In this document: positions 39,677 to 48,284 of the stretch, piece after piece
Layout of the letters: each line of letters opens with the position of its first letter
How positions within the stretch are numbered: the first letter of the stretch is position 1
From: Duganella sp. CF402
Lineage (GTDB): Bacteria; Pseudomonadota; Gammaproteobacteria; Burkholderiales; Burkholderiaceae_D
Reading direction: 5' to 3'
Assembly: GCF_900109645.1 (NCBI RefSeq)
Contig: NZ_FOBG01000001.1
Location: forward strand, 186,001-250,000
DNA length: 64,000 nucleotides
Made by a program: the position numbers and the translations under genes
Notes under the pieces: generated by a model
Told to the model about the DNA's origin: nothing
The model's input: only the letters and a program-made list of their open reading frames with translations
Database searches by the model: none

Positions 39677-40735
39677 ATGAACTCCCGTGGCGACACCATC
39701 TACAAGCAACTGTTCTCCCACCCGGAACTCGTGCGCGACCTGGTGGCGAGCGCGCTGCCGGCCGGCTGGGCGCAGGCACTGGAAGTGGAGGCGTTCGAGC
39801 GGGTCAACGCCAGCTATGCCAGCGAGCAGGGCAAGGCGCGGCACGAGGACGTGGTGTGGCGTGCGCGCATCGGCGGCGAATGGGTGTATGTGTACATCCT
39901 GCTGGAATTCCAGTCGCGGTCGGACAAGTGGATGGCGCTGCGGATGCAGGTCTACATTGGCTTGCTGTATCAGGACCTGATCGCGCAGCACAAGCTGAGC
40001 AAGCGTGGCAAGCTGCCGCCGTTGCTGCCGATCGTCTTCTACCACGGTCGTCGCCGGTGGCACGCCGCCACAGAATTGGCTGAGTTGATGCTGCCGTCAC
40101 CCGATGGGCTGGCACAGTTCCAGGCGCGGCAACGCTACCTGCTGATCGACCAGCACCATGACTGTGAGCGAGGCAATATCGTCGCGCTGTTGCTTCGCTT
40201 GCTGGCCGCAGATACCCGGGTTGCCGCGGATGCCGCTGGCGCGGCATTTTCCGCGCGCATCAAACAGCCGGACCTGGCGTCTGCACGCGCGAGTCTGGAG
40301 CAGTGGTTCCTGCTCACCTTGCGTGACGACTTTGACGACACTAGTATGAGTGATGAGGAGGACCCAATTATGCGAACGGAAAAAAAGCCACGGCTAGGCG
40401 AACTTTTTACTCCCGAACTTATTCACCGGATGCTGCAACCGCATGAGGAGAGTCTGCAGGAGGGTATAGAGCAAGGAATGCAGCAAGGAATGCAGCAAGG
40501 AATGCAGCAAGGAATGCAGCAAGGAATGCAGCAAGGAATGCAGCAAGGAATGCAGCAAGGAATGCAGCAAGGGGAACTGCTGGCGCTGCGCGATGTGTTG
40601 AATGATTTGCTGCTTGGCGAGGTGCCGGTGGAAGCTGCGCCCAAAATCGCGGAGGCTGACAGTGGTCAGCTCCGCGCCTGGATCAAGTCCTTGGCTACCG
40701 GCGCCAGCCCCCGGCAACTGTTTGCCGAGGGCTGA
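39677..40735 (+). CDS. Rpn family recombination-promoting nuclease / PD-(D/E)XK transposase-like protein
   Basis: A 352-residue protein of the Rpn (Transposase_31) family. The nuclease core is DTIYKQLFSHPELVRDLVASALP, HEDVVWRARIGGEWVYVYILLEFQS (acidic D and E-x-Q) and KLPPLLPIVFYHGRRRWHAATEL. Characterised Rpn proteins cut DNA and raise recombination, acting independently of RecA; they are not true transposases, and no inverted repeats flank this gene. Residues about 267-299 are eight exact copies of MQQG from 12-bp DNA repeats, probably a coiled or linker segment. The tail (LRDVLNDLLLGEVPVEAAPKIAEADSGQLRAWI) is family-typical. Confidence 0.85.
   Translation: MNSRGDTIYKQLFSHPELVRDLVASALPAGWAQALEVEAFERVNASYASEQGKARHEDVVWRARIGGEWVYVYILLEFQSRSDKWMALRMQVYIGLLYQDLIAQHKLSKRGKLPPLLPIVFYHGRRRWHAATELAELMLPSPDGLAQFQARQRYLLIDQHHDCERGNIVALLLRLLAADTRVAADAAGAAFSARIKQPDLASARASLEQWFLLTLRDDFDDTSMSDEEDPIMRTEKKPRLGELFTPELIHRMLQPHEESLQEGIEQGMQQGMQQGMQQGMQQGMQQGMQQGMQQGMQQGELLALRDVLNDLLLGEVPVEAAPKIAEADSGQLRAWIKSLATGASPRQLFAEG
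40478..40573 (+). repeat. Eight tandem 12-bp repeats inside the Rpn gene
   Basis: The unit is ATGCAGCAAGGA, with the last copy ending in GGG. All other units are identical, so the array probably expanded recently. Because the unit is 12 bp, copy-number change keeps the reading frame and only alters the number of MQQG tetrapeptides. Confidence 0.95.
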
Positions 40736-40742
40736 GCAGCGC

Positions 40743-42188
40743 TTACACGCCCACCATCGATACTGCCTTGGTGTTGAGGTAGGCTTCCAGCGCTTCCGGA
40801 CCGCCCTCCGAACCGTAGCCCGAATCCTTCACGCCGCCAAACGGCAACTCGGCGCTTGGCGTGGCGGGCTGGTTTATCCACAGCATGCCGACTTCCACAT
40901 TGTGCATCAGCTGGTGCGCGTTCTTGATCGAACGGGTGAAGGCATAGCCGGCCAGGCCAAATGGCAGGCGGTTGGACTCGGCAATCGCCTCATCCAGCGT
41001 ATCGAAGCCGCGAATCGCCGCCACCGGGCCGAACGGCTCGTCATTGAACACGCTGGCATTCAGCGGCACATCGGCCAGAATGGTCGGGGCGAAGAAGTTG
41101 CCCTCGCTGCCCACGCGCAGGCCGCCGGTCGCCACCTGGGCGCCCTTGGCGCGTGCATCTTCCACGAACTGCGTCATGGCCGCCACGCGGCGCGGATTGG
41201 CCAGCGGCCCCAGCGTCGTGCCTTCGACCAGGCCATTGCCCAGTTGCAGACGCTCGGCATGCGCCACCATCGCGCGGGTGAATTCGTCCTTGATGCTGTT
41301 GTGCACCAGGAAGCGGGTCGGCGAAATGCACACCTGGCCGGCGTTGCGGAACTTGGCCGCGCCCGCCGCTTCCACCGCCAGGTTCACATCGGCGTCTTCC
41401 GCCACGATCACCGGCGCGTGGCCGCCCAGCTCCATCGTCACGCGCTTCATGTGCGCGCCAGCCAGCGCAGCCAGCTGCTTGCCGACCGGGGTCGAGCCGG
41501 TGAAGGTCACCTTGCGGATCACCGGATGCGGAATCAGGTAGTTGGAAATCTCGGCCGGATCGCCGAACACCAGGCCCACCGTACCGGCCGGCACGCCGGC
41601 GTCGATGAAGCACTGGAACAGCGCGGCCGGCGAGGCCGGGGTTTCTTCCGGCGCCTTGCACAGGAAAGAGCAGCCAGTGGTCAGCGCCGCCGCCAGCTTG
41701 CGCACGATCTGGTTGATCGGGAAGTTCCACGGCGTGAACGCCGCCACCGGACCGACCGGTTCTTTCAACACCAGCTGCTGTGCCGCCGGATTACGCGACG
41801 GCACGATGCGGCCGTACACGCGCATGCCTTCGGCGGCAAACCAGTCGATGATGTCGGCGCCGGCCAGCGCTTCCATGCGGGCCTGGGCCAGCGGCTTGCC
41901 TTGCTCCTGGGTCAGCAGGCGGCCAATCTCGTCGGCGCGTTCACGCAGCAGGGCGGCGGCGCGGCGCAGCGTGGCGGTGCGCTCGAACGCCGATACCTTG
42001 CGCCAGGCGTCGAAGCCTTTCTGGGCCGCAGCCAGCGCGCGGTCCAGGTCGGCGATGCTGGCGTGCGCCACGGTGCCGATCTCCTTGCCGGTGGCTGGAT
42101 TGATAACCGGGATGGTCTTGCCGCCGGTGGCGTCGGTCCATTCATTGCCGATCAGGAGGCGGACGTGAGGGTAGGTGATGTTGGTCAT
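40743..42188 (-). CDS. gabD: NAD(P)-dependent succinate-semialdehyde dehydrogenase-type aldehyde dehydrogenase
   Basis: A 481-residue aldehyde dehydrogenase starting at the ATG at 42188 (GGAGAC upstream). It has the ALDH fold motifs [42 protein letters not shown] (general base Glu), [22 protein letters not shown] (catalytic Cys) and [23 protein letters not shown]. The C-terminal [33 protein letters not shown] is typical of GabD/SSADH. Related enzymes oxidise 2-oxoglutarate semialdehyde, so the substrate could be either. No gabT or other pathway gene is adjacent. Confidence 0.85.
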   Translation of the reverse strand: MTNITYPHVRLLIGNEWTDATGGKTIPVINPATGKEIGTVAHASIADLDRALAAAQKGFDAWRKVSAFERTATLRRAAALLRERADEIGRLLTQEQGKPLAQARMEALAGADIIDWFAAEGMRVYGRIVPSRNPAAQQLVLKEPVGPVAAFTPWNFPINQIVRKLAAALTTGCSFLCKAPEETPASPAALFQCFIDAGVPAGTVGLVFGDPAEISNYLIPHPVIRKVTFTGSTPVGKQLAALAGAHMKRVTMELGGHAPVIVAEDADVNLAVEAAGAAKFRNAGQVCISPTRFLVHNSIKDEFTRAMVAHAERLQLGNGLVEGTTLGPLANPRRVAAMTQFVEDARAKGAQVATGGLRVGSEGNFFAPTILADVPLNASVFNDEPFGPVAAIRGFDTLDEAIAESNRLPFGLAGYAFTRSIKNAHQLMHNVEVGMLWINQPATPSAELPFGGVKDSGYGSEGGPEALEAYLNTKAVSMVGV

Positions 42189-42311
42189 GCGAAGTCTCCG
42201 TTCATAAACACCGCTACTTTGCCAGAAATTCGCCAACTCGGTCGGCGGCTGGAAAATTTCCGCCTTGCAATGATATGATGTTGGTTATTTGATATGCATA
42301 AATAAGAACAA

Positions 42312-44285
42312 ATGAAACCGATCATCCGTCGTATTGTGTCAGGCTGGCTGTTGTTCTGCGTGGCGGCAGGGGCGAGAGCGCAGTTGCCGCCGGTCGAAGA
42401 TTTTTTTGAAAACAGCGCTTTTGGCGGCGCCACGCTGTCGCCGACCGGCCGCCAACTGGCGATCCGCGTCGGCCTGAAAGGGCAGCGCGATGTCCTTGCC
42501 GTGGTCGAGCTCGAGAGCAGGACGGCAAAAGTGGTTGCCGCCTATTCGGACGCGGACATCGGCAATTTTCAGTGGGTCAATGAGAGCCGCCTGGTCTACG
42601 ATTTGCGCGACGCCATCCAGGCGCCGGGCGACCAGGAACTCGGGCCGGGCCTGTACGCGGTGGACAAGGATGGCAGCCGGCGCTTGCAGCTTGCCGACCG
42701 CAATTGGCGGCGTCTGTCGCCGCAGCCGTGGAACACGTTTCTGTTAAGCCAAGCCGGCAGCCAGGACTCGGACTGGATTTACGTTCAGCGCCCCCTGTAC
42801 GACAGCAGCGACGATTATGTGGGCACGCGGCTGCGCCGTCTCAACACGGTGACCGGCCAGGCGGAGCTGGTCTCGGAACAGGATATTTCAGCCAGCAGCT
42901 TCATGTTGGACTTCCAGGGCGAGCCGCGGCTGGCATATTTCCGCGGTGACGTCGATACGCGTCTGCTGTACCTTGATCCGGCCACCGGCAAGTGGCGCCA
43001 GTTGCTCAGCTACGCACACTATTCGGACGCCCGCAGCGCCATCAATCCTTTGGGGTTCGGCCCCGGCGGCAACTTGTTTGTCAGCGCCTACGCCGGCGCA
43101 GACACGACCACCATGCGCAGCCTCGATCTCCAAACTGGCGCGGTGAGCAAGGAGGCGATAGTCGAGAGCCCCGGTTACGACTTCGACGGCAGCCTGATCG
43201 GCAGCAGCAAGCTGTTGGGCGTGCGACTGACTACGGACGCGGTCACCAACGTCTGGTTCGATCCGGCCATGCAGGCGATCCAGAAAGCCGTGGACCAGGT
43301 GCTGCCGCATACTAACAACCTGATCAGCGTACCGAAAAAATCCGAGGTGCCGTGGGTGCTGGTGGAGTCGTATTCCGATATTCAGCCGTCCCAGTTTTTC
43401 CTGTTCGATGCCAAAACCGGGGTGCTCGACCGTGTCGGTGAGACCTATCCGAAAATCCGTAGCGCCGGCATGGGGCAACAGGAGGCGGTGCGCTACAAGG
43501 CACGTGATGGACTGGAGATCCCTGGCTTGCTGACCCTGCCGGCGGGCGGCGGGCGTAAGAATTTGCCGATGGTGGTGCTGGTGCACGGCGGCCCGTGGGT
43601 GCGCGGCGCCAGCTGGGGCTGGAATCCGCAGGCGCAATTCCTGGCGTCGCGGGGGTATGCGGTGCTGGAAGTGGAGTTCCGTGGCAGCACCGGCTTTGGC
43701 CTCAAGCACTTTGAAGCGGGCATGAAGCAGTGGGGCCTGGCCATGCAAGACGATATCGCGGACGGCACCCGTTGGGCCATCGCCCAGGGGATTGCCGATC
43801 CCCGGCGCATCTGCATTGCCGGCGCCAGCTATGGTGGTTATGCCGCGCTGATGGGGCTGGTCAATGATCCTGAACTGTACCGCTGCGCCTTCGAGTGGCT
43901 GGGCGTGACGGATATCGAGTTGATGTACACCGGCACATGGTTCTCCAAGTCGGACGCGTCCGAGGCTTACCTGCGCTACGGTATGCCGCTGATGATTGGC
44001 GACCGCGACAAGGATGCCAAGCAGCTGAAAGCCACCTCGCCGATCAGGCAGGCGGCGCGCATACGCCAGCCGCTGCTGCTGGCGTATGGCAGCGACGACA
44101 AGCGCGTCCCGCTCTATCACGGCAAAAAGTTTTACTCTGCGGTTACCGATACCAATCAGCAGGTCGAGTGGGTCGTGTACGACGGGGAGAAGCACGGCTG
44201 GTCGCTGGCGAAGAATCGCATCGACTTTTGGAAGCGGGTGGAACGCTTCCTCGGCAAGCACATCGGCCAGCCCTCGCCGAAGTAG
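42312..44285 (+). CDS. Exported S9 family peptidase (prolyl oligopeptidase type)
   Basis: A 657-residue protein with a signal peptide (cleavage near AAGARAQLPP). Residues about 30-390 look like a beta-propeller (repeats such as GNFQWVNESRLVYDLRD). The catalytic alpha/beta hydrolase domain follows: LPMVVLVHGGPWVRGASWGWNPQAQFLASRGYAVLEVEFRGSTGFG, the nucleophile in GASYGGYAALMGLV (Ser near 506), the acid in AYGSDDKRVPLYHG and the base in YDGEKHGWS. This fits the acylaminoacyl-peptidase/S9C-like group, which removes small residues from peptide N-termini. It probably acts in the periplasm on imported or outer-membrane-transported peptides. Only weak ribosome-binding sequence (AAGAA) precedes the ATG. 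Confidence 0.88.
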   Translation: MKPIIRRIVSGWLLFCVAAGARAQLPPVEDFFENSAFGGATLSPTGRQLAIRVGLKGQRDVLAVVELESRTAKVVAAYSDADIGNFQWVNESRLVYDLRDAIQAPGDQELGPGLYAVDKDGSRRLQLADRNWRRLSPQPWNTFLLSQAGSQDSDWIYVQRPLYDSSDDYVGTRLRRLNTVTGQAELVSEQDISASSFMLDFQGEPRLAYFRGDVDTRLLYLDPATGKWRQLLSYAHYSDARSAINPLGFGPGGNLFVSAYAGADTTTMRSLDLQTGAVSKEAIVESPGYDFDGSLIGSSKLLGVRLTTDAVTNVWFDPAMQAIQKAVDQVLPHTNNLISVPKKSEVPWVLVESYSDIQPSQFFLFDAKTGVLDRVGETYPKIRSAGMGQQEAVRYKARDGLEIPGLLTLPAGGGRKNLPMVVLVHGGPWVRGASWGWNPQAQFLASRGYAVLEVEFRGSTGFGLKHFEAGMKQWGLAMQDDIADGTRWAIAQGIADPRRICIAGASYGGYAALMGLVNDPELYRCAFEWLGVTDIELMYTGTWFSKSDASEAYLRYGMPLMIGDRDKDAKQLKATSPIRQAARIRQPLLLAYGSDDKRVPLYHGKKFYSAVTDTNQQVEWVVYDGEKHGWSLAKNRIDFWKRVERFLGKHIGQPSPK

Positions 44286-44287
44286 CG

Positions 44288-45040
44288 TTATTGCGGCGCG
44301 CTGCCCAGGCGTTTGATAGTGCCGGAGCCCATCACGCTCTTGCTGATTTGCGGATCGCCGTAGTAGTTGATGTCGCCCGAACCGGCCACGCTGAGGTTCA
44401 GCGATTTTTTGGCCCAGACGGTGGCCTGGCCGGAGCCGCCGATGCTGACCACGGCGTCGCGCGCCTGCAGCTGGCCGGCTTGCACCCGGCCCGAGCCGCC
44501 GATCGAGATTTGCAGGCGTTCGGTGTTGCCGGCCGCCTTCAGGCTGCCGCTGCCGCCCAGCGCGATCGCCACCGATTCGCCTTCCAGCTGGCCGACGTTG
44601 ATGCTGCCGGAGCCGCCGACGTCGATGGTCAGATTTTCGCCGCGCAGCTTGTCGGCGGTGACGTTGCCGGAACCGCCGATCGACAGCCGTTCCAGCGTGC
44701 GCGCCTGCACCACGATCTTCATGTTGCGGGTATCCAGCTTGAGGTTGTTGCGCAGCGGACGGATGCGCAGTGTGCCGTTTTCCACCACTGTCTCGATGGC
44801 CGACTGGATGTTGTCGTCGGTCTCCACCATCACGCCTTCAGTGTTGCCGAGGCGGATATCGACATCGCCGCTGACGCCGACCGACAGCGCACTGAAATGC
44901 CCGACTTCGCGGTTCTGCTTGACGATTTTGCCATTGCCTTGCACGTGCTCGGCGCCGCTCAGCCAGCTCAATGGGCCAGCGTGGGCTGTCAGCACGCCGG
45001 CGGACAGGAACAGGGTTAAGGCGAGGCGGCGAGTGGTCAT
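44288..45040 (-). CDS. DUF2807 (GIN-domain) exported protein
   Basis: A 250-residue exported protein (signal peptide ending near GVLTAHAGP). It begins with the family phrase VQGNGKIVKQNREVGHFSALSVGVSGDVDIRLG, followed by regular GGSGNV/GGSGSI turns (SIGGSGNVTADKLRGE, DVGGSGSINVGQLEGE, ALGGSGSLKAAG, SIGGSGRVQAGQL, VAGSGDINYYG). These form the right-handed beta-helix of head-GIN/DUF2807 proteins. The role is unknown; some relatives are putative auto-transporter adhesin-like surface proteins. It converges with the S9 peptidase gene, 2 bases apart. Confidence 0.85.
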   Translation of the reverse strand: MTTRRLALTLFLSAGVLTAHAGPLSWLSGAEHVQGNGKIVKQNREVGHFSALSVGVSGDVDIRLGNTEGVMVETDDNIQSAIETVVENGTLRIRPLRNNLKLDTRNMKIVVQARTLERLSIGGSGNVTADKLRGENLTIDVGGSGSINVGQLEGESVAIALGGSGSLKAAGNTERLQISIGGSGRVQAGQLQARDAVVSIGGSGQATVWAKKSLNLSVAGSGDINYYGDPQISKSVMGSGTIKRLGSAPQ

Positions 45041-45180
45041 GATGTTCTCCTGAGTGGTCTTGATGCTTGCATGCTACGGGCTCGGCCCGCCATCCGACAG
45101 GGCGCTGCGACAGACTGCATCCTGCGCGGCGCAGAATGCGCTGGGCCGGGAATGGCCGGCGCATGAGGTATCATTCGTCC

Positions 45181-45825
45181 ATGCTTACCATTACCATTAA
45201 ACAGGGCAAGGAAAAACGCCTGCTGGCCGGCGACATCCTGATCTACGCCACCGCCATCGAGCGCGTCGACGGTCGCCCGAATGAAAAAAACAAACCCGGC
45301 GCCACCGCCGTTATCCAAACGTCATCGCGCCAGTTTTTGGCGCGCGCGGCCTGGAACCCGAATTCCGAGATTCGCGCCCGCGTCTGGAGCTACAAGGAAG
45401 ACGAGCCGGTCGACCACGCCATGATGAAACGCCGCGTGCGCGCCGCCATCGCCAAGCGTGCCGCCGCCGTGCGCACCGCCTTGCCGACCGACCTGGTGCC
45501 GGTGATCCGGGGCGACGAGGACGGCTTGCCGGGCCTGCTGGTCGACAGCTGGGGCGGCACCGCCGGCTACCTGATCTGCCAGTTCCAGTCGGCCGGCGTC
45601 GACGCCTGGAAAGTGCCGATCGTGCAAGCGCTGCTGGCCGACACCGGCTGCCCGAACGTGTTCGAGCGCTGCGACGAACTGATTCGCAAATCCGAAGGCT
45701 TGCCGGTGTTTTACCGCGCCCTGGCCGGCGAAGAACCGCCCGACCACGTGCTGGTCACCGAAAAGGGCAGCCGCTGCAGCATGGATTTGCGCACCGGTTT
45801 CAAATACCCGAAATTGCGCAGCTGA
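45181..45825 (+). pseudogene. Truncated RlmI-like 23S rRNA methyltransferase (N-terminal part only)
   Basis: An open frame of 214 residues matching the first half of RlmI/RlmK-type class I methyltransferases. The PUA domain is intact (residues about 1-75; ITIKQGKEKRLLAGDILIYATAIERVDG), followed by the family linker DLVPVIRGDEDGLPGLLVDSWGG and VFERCDELIRKSEGL. It stops after DLRTGFKYPKLRS, exactly where homologues continue with the KTGFYLDQR segment and the SAM-binding Rossmann domain. No other frame in the 66 bases before the next gene encodes the missing part, so this is not a simple frameshift. It is probably inactive as a methyltransferase; an RNA-binding remnant is possible. Confidence 0.72.
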
Positions 45826-45853
45826 AAAGTTTCGACTTTGCAAGTTTTTCTCT

Positions 45854-45859
45854 TATAAT
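45854..45859 (+). promoter_or_regulatory. Possible -10 element of the PilT-like gene
   Basis: TATAAT lies 32 bases before the PilT-like start. TTCGAC at 45831-45836 would be a weak -35 at 17 bases. It falls just after the point where the truncated methyltransferase gene ends. Confidence 0.4.
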
Positions 45860-45890
45860 CGTTCGGGACCCACCGGAGACCTGAACAGAG

Positions 45891-47009
45891 ATGGAACACT
45901 ACCAGTCGTCGCAAATCCGCACCCTGAGCTACATTGAGAACGAAGACCATCCGGTCTTCGGCACTCTCGTCGAGCAGATCCTGCACCTGCTGAATACCAA
46001 GCTGATTTTCAGCGACATCCTGATCCACCAGAACAGTCCATTGATGCTGCGCCAGCCGAAAGGGCTGGTGGCGGTCTCCGATTCGCCGATCACGCGCGAG
46101 GAATTGCAGGAATTCTTCGAGGTGGTCGAGCCCAACTGGGCCGAGCGCATCCAGGACCGCGCGTTCGACCGGGCGGTCGACCTGCATACCGCCCGCATCC
46201 GCGCCAACTGCTTCAGCTTCCAGGGCCGCAAGCGCCTCGGCTGCGTGATCCGCCGCTTCCCGAAAGAGCCGATGCAGCTGTCCAAGCTGGGCCTGGGCAT
46301 GCACGAACAGAACTTCGCCAAGCTGACTTCCGGCCTGGTGTTGATTATTGGCGACACTTGCCAGGGCAAGTCGACCACCATCGCCTCCATGCTGGACGAG
46401 ATCAACAAGCACCGCTCCGGCCACATCATCACGATTGAAGATCCGGTCGAGACCTTGATTCCGCAGCGCCAGTGCGTGATTACCCAGCGCGAAGTGGGCT
46501 TCGACGGCGACGTTGAAAGCTTCTACCTCGGCGCGCTTGACGCGCTGCGCGAGCGGCCGGATGTGATCTGCATCGGCGAAATCCGCGATGCGCAAACGGC
46601 GCAGGAAGCGCTGGCGCTGGCCGAAGCCGGCCCGCTGGTGCTGGCCTCGCTGCACGCGCGTTCGACCGAGCTGGGCCTGCAAAAGATGATGCGCCTGCTG
46701 GGCAATACCGAGCCGCAGGCGCAGGCCTTGGCGCACGCCTTGCGTGGCGTGCTGTGCCAGGCGCTGCTGCCGGCCGTCAAGGGCGAGCGCTACTACCTGG
46801 CCACCGAGTGCCTGACCAATAATCCGGAAGTCACCGAGATGATTGCAGACGGCCAGATTTCCAACCTGCGCATCTGGATGGAAGACAAGCCGGGCGAGGG
46901 CTGTCACACCATGAACACCTCGCTGCGCGCGCTGCTGGCCGAGGGCAAGATCTCGGTGCAGGACGCGCGCAATGCGACTACCGACCGTATCGGCTTCGTC
47001 GAGCCGTAA
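45891..47009 (+). CDS. PilT/PilU-like type IV pilus retraction ATPase, divergent
   Basis: A 372-residue protein of the PilT family with the usual N-terminal domain (residues about 20-130) and RecA-like domain. The P-loop is LIIGDTCQGKSTTIASM (154-162), where most PilT proteins have GPTGSGKSTT. The Asp box, Walker B (RPDVICIGEIRDAQTAQEALALAEAG) and His box (LVLASLHARSTE) are otherwise present. PilT hydrolyses ATP to retract pili for twitching. The lysine and Ser/Thr of the P-loop are kept, so activity is likely. No pil gene is nearby and a truncated RNA methyltransferase gene precedes it, so this is probably a secondary paralogue. Confidence 0.83.
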   Translation: MEHYQSSQIRTLSYIENEDHPVFGTLVEQILHLLNTKLIFSDILIHQNSPLMLRQPKGLVAVSDSPITREELQEFFEVVEPNWAERIQDRAFDRAVDLHTARIRANCFSFQGRKRLGCVIRRFPKEPMQLSKLGLGMHEQNFAKLTSGLVLIIGDTCQGKSTTIASMLDEINKHRSGHIITIEDPVETLIPQRQCVITQREVGFDGDVESFYLGALDALRERPDVICIGEIRDAQTAQEALALAEAGPLVLASLHARSTELGLQKMMRLLGNTEPQAQALAHALRGVLCQALLPAVKGERYYLATECLTNNPEVTEMIADGQISNLRIWMEDKPGEGCHTMNTSLRALLAEGKISVQDARNATTDRIGFVEP

Positions 47010-48284
47010 TCAATCGAGCGGCACGGCGCGGTAGCGGTTCACATCCGCGCCGTTGACCGGCGGCGCATTATTCCCCCACGTGCTGCGCAGGTAGGAGACC
47101 ACCTGCGCAACTTCCGTATCGTTCAGCAGGTGGCCGAAAGGCGGCATGCTGTACGGACGCGGATTCCCCGCCGTGCCCGGCGCAAAGCCGCCGTTCAGCA
47201 CGATACGGATCGGATTGACGGCGCTTTCCATTGTCAATGCGCGATTGCCTGCCAGTGGCGGGTAGGCCGGTGGCACGCCGGCGCCGCTGGCGCCGTGGCA
47301 GTCGATGCAATGCCGCTGGTACAGCTTGGCGCCGGCCGCCAGGAAGGCCATCGCTTCGGCGCCGCTATCGCGTTCGAAAGTGGATGGCGCGGCCTCGGGC
47401 GGCAAGGCCCGCAAGTAGCCGGCGATGGCGTTGATGTCGCTGTCGTTCAGGTATTGCAGGCTTTCCTTGACCACTTCCGACATCGGGCCGAAGACGGTGG
47501 CGCGTGGCGAGGCGCCGGTCTTGAGCAGTGCGACCAAATGGCCCTGTTGCCAGTCGCCGCGTGCGTTCAGGGCGGGCGCGTACCAGCCCAGTGACGGAAT
47601 CAGGCCTCCGGACAGGCTGTCATCAGCTTGCGCGCCGAGCGGATTGCGCGCGCTGTGGCAGGCGCTGCAGTGGCCAAGGCCTTGCACCAGATAGGCGCCG
47701 CGATTCCATTCCACCGATTGCGCGCTGTCCGGCTGGAACACTTCCGGCTTGAAGTACAGCACGCGCCATGCGGCCAGCGCGATTTGCAGATTGTAGGGGA
47801 AGCGCAGCTGGTGCGGCTGGCTGGGCTGGCCGACGGCCGGCACGGTCTGGAAATAGGCGTACAGGGCGTCGGCGTCGTCGCGTGTGATGCGGGTGTAGTT
47901 GGGGTAGGGGAAGGCCGGATAGAGCAGGCGGCCGTCCCTGGATTTGCCGTGGTGGAGGGCGCGCCAGAAATCGTCGGCAGTCCAGGCGCCGATGCCATTG
48001 TTGCGGTCGGAAGTGATGTTGGGCGAGATGATGCCGCCGAATGGCGTTTGCAATGCGCGGCCGCCGGCGTAGGCTTCGCCGCCGCGCGCGGTGTGGCAGG
48101 CCATGCAGTCGCCGGCACGGGCGAGGTAGGCGCCGCGCGCGATGCGTTCGGCCGGCGCCAGAGCGGCGATGGCGGCCGAGGGCGGCGTGGTGTCGCCGGC
48201 CAGGAACTGTTGCGCCAGCAGGCCGGCGGCAACCAGCACGGCAGCCAGCAGGACGGCGGAAACGGTATAAACGATTTTCCTCAT
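47010..48284 (-). CDS. Triheme c-type cytochrome (dehydrogenase cytochrome-subunit-like)
   Basis: A 424-residue protein with an N-terminal signal or anchor helix (VYTVSAVLLAAVLVAAGLLAQQFL) and three heme sites: CMACH, CSACH and CIDCH (about residues 61, 215 and 331). The order and spacing resemble the membrane cytochrome subunits of alcohol and gluconate dehydrogenases, which pass electrons from a periplasmic dehydrogenase to ubiquinone. The ATG at 48284 overlaps the stop of the diheme cytochrome gene by 4 bases (ATGA), so the two are translated together. No FAD or PQQ dehydrogenase gene is adjacent. The electron donor is therefore unknown. Confidence 0.86.
   Translation of the reverse strand: MRKIVYTVSAVLLAAVLVAAGLLAQQFLAGDTTPPSAAIAALAPAERIARGAYLARAGDCMACHTARGGEAYAGGRALQTPFGGIISPNITSDRNNGIGAWTADDFWRALHHGKSRDGRLLYPAFPYPNYTRITRDDADALYAYFQTVPAVGQPSQPHQLRFPYNLQIALAAWRVLYFKPEVFQPDSAQSVEWNRGAYLVQGLGHCSACHSARNPLGAQADDSLSGGLIPSLGWYAPALNARGDWQQGHLVALLKTGASPRATVFGPMSEVVKESLQYLNDSDINAIAGYLRALPPEAAPSTFERDSGAEAMAFLAAGAKLYQRHCIDCHGASGAGVPPAYPPLAGNRALTMESAVNPIRIVLNGGFAPGTAGNPRPYSMPPFGHLLNDTEVAQVVSYLRSTWGNNAPPVNGADVNRYRAVPLD

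Noticed and set aside
40478..40573. The 12-bp tandem array as a CRISPR-like repeat
   Set aside because: There are no spacers; the units are directly joined and encode MQQG in frame.
39677..40735. Treating the Rpn gene as an insertion sequence
   Set aside because: No terminal inverted repeats or target duplications flank it, and Rpn proteins are nucleases rather than true transposases.
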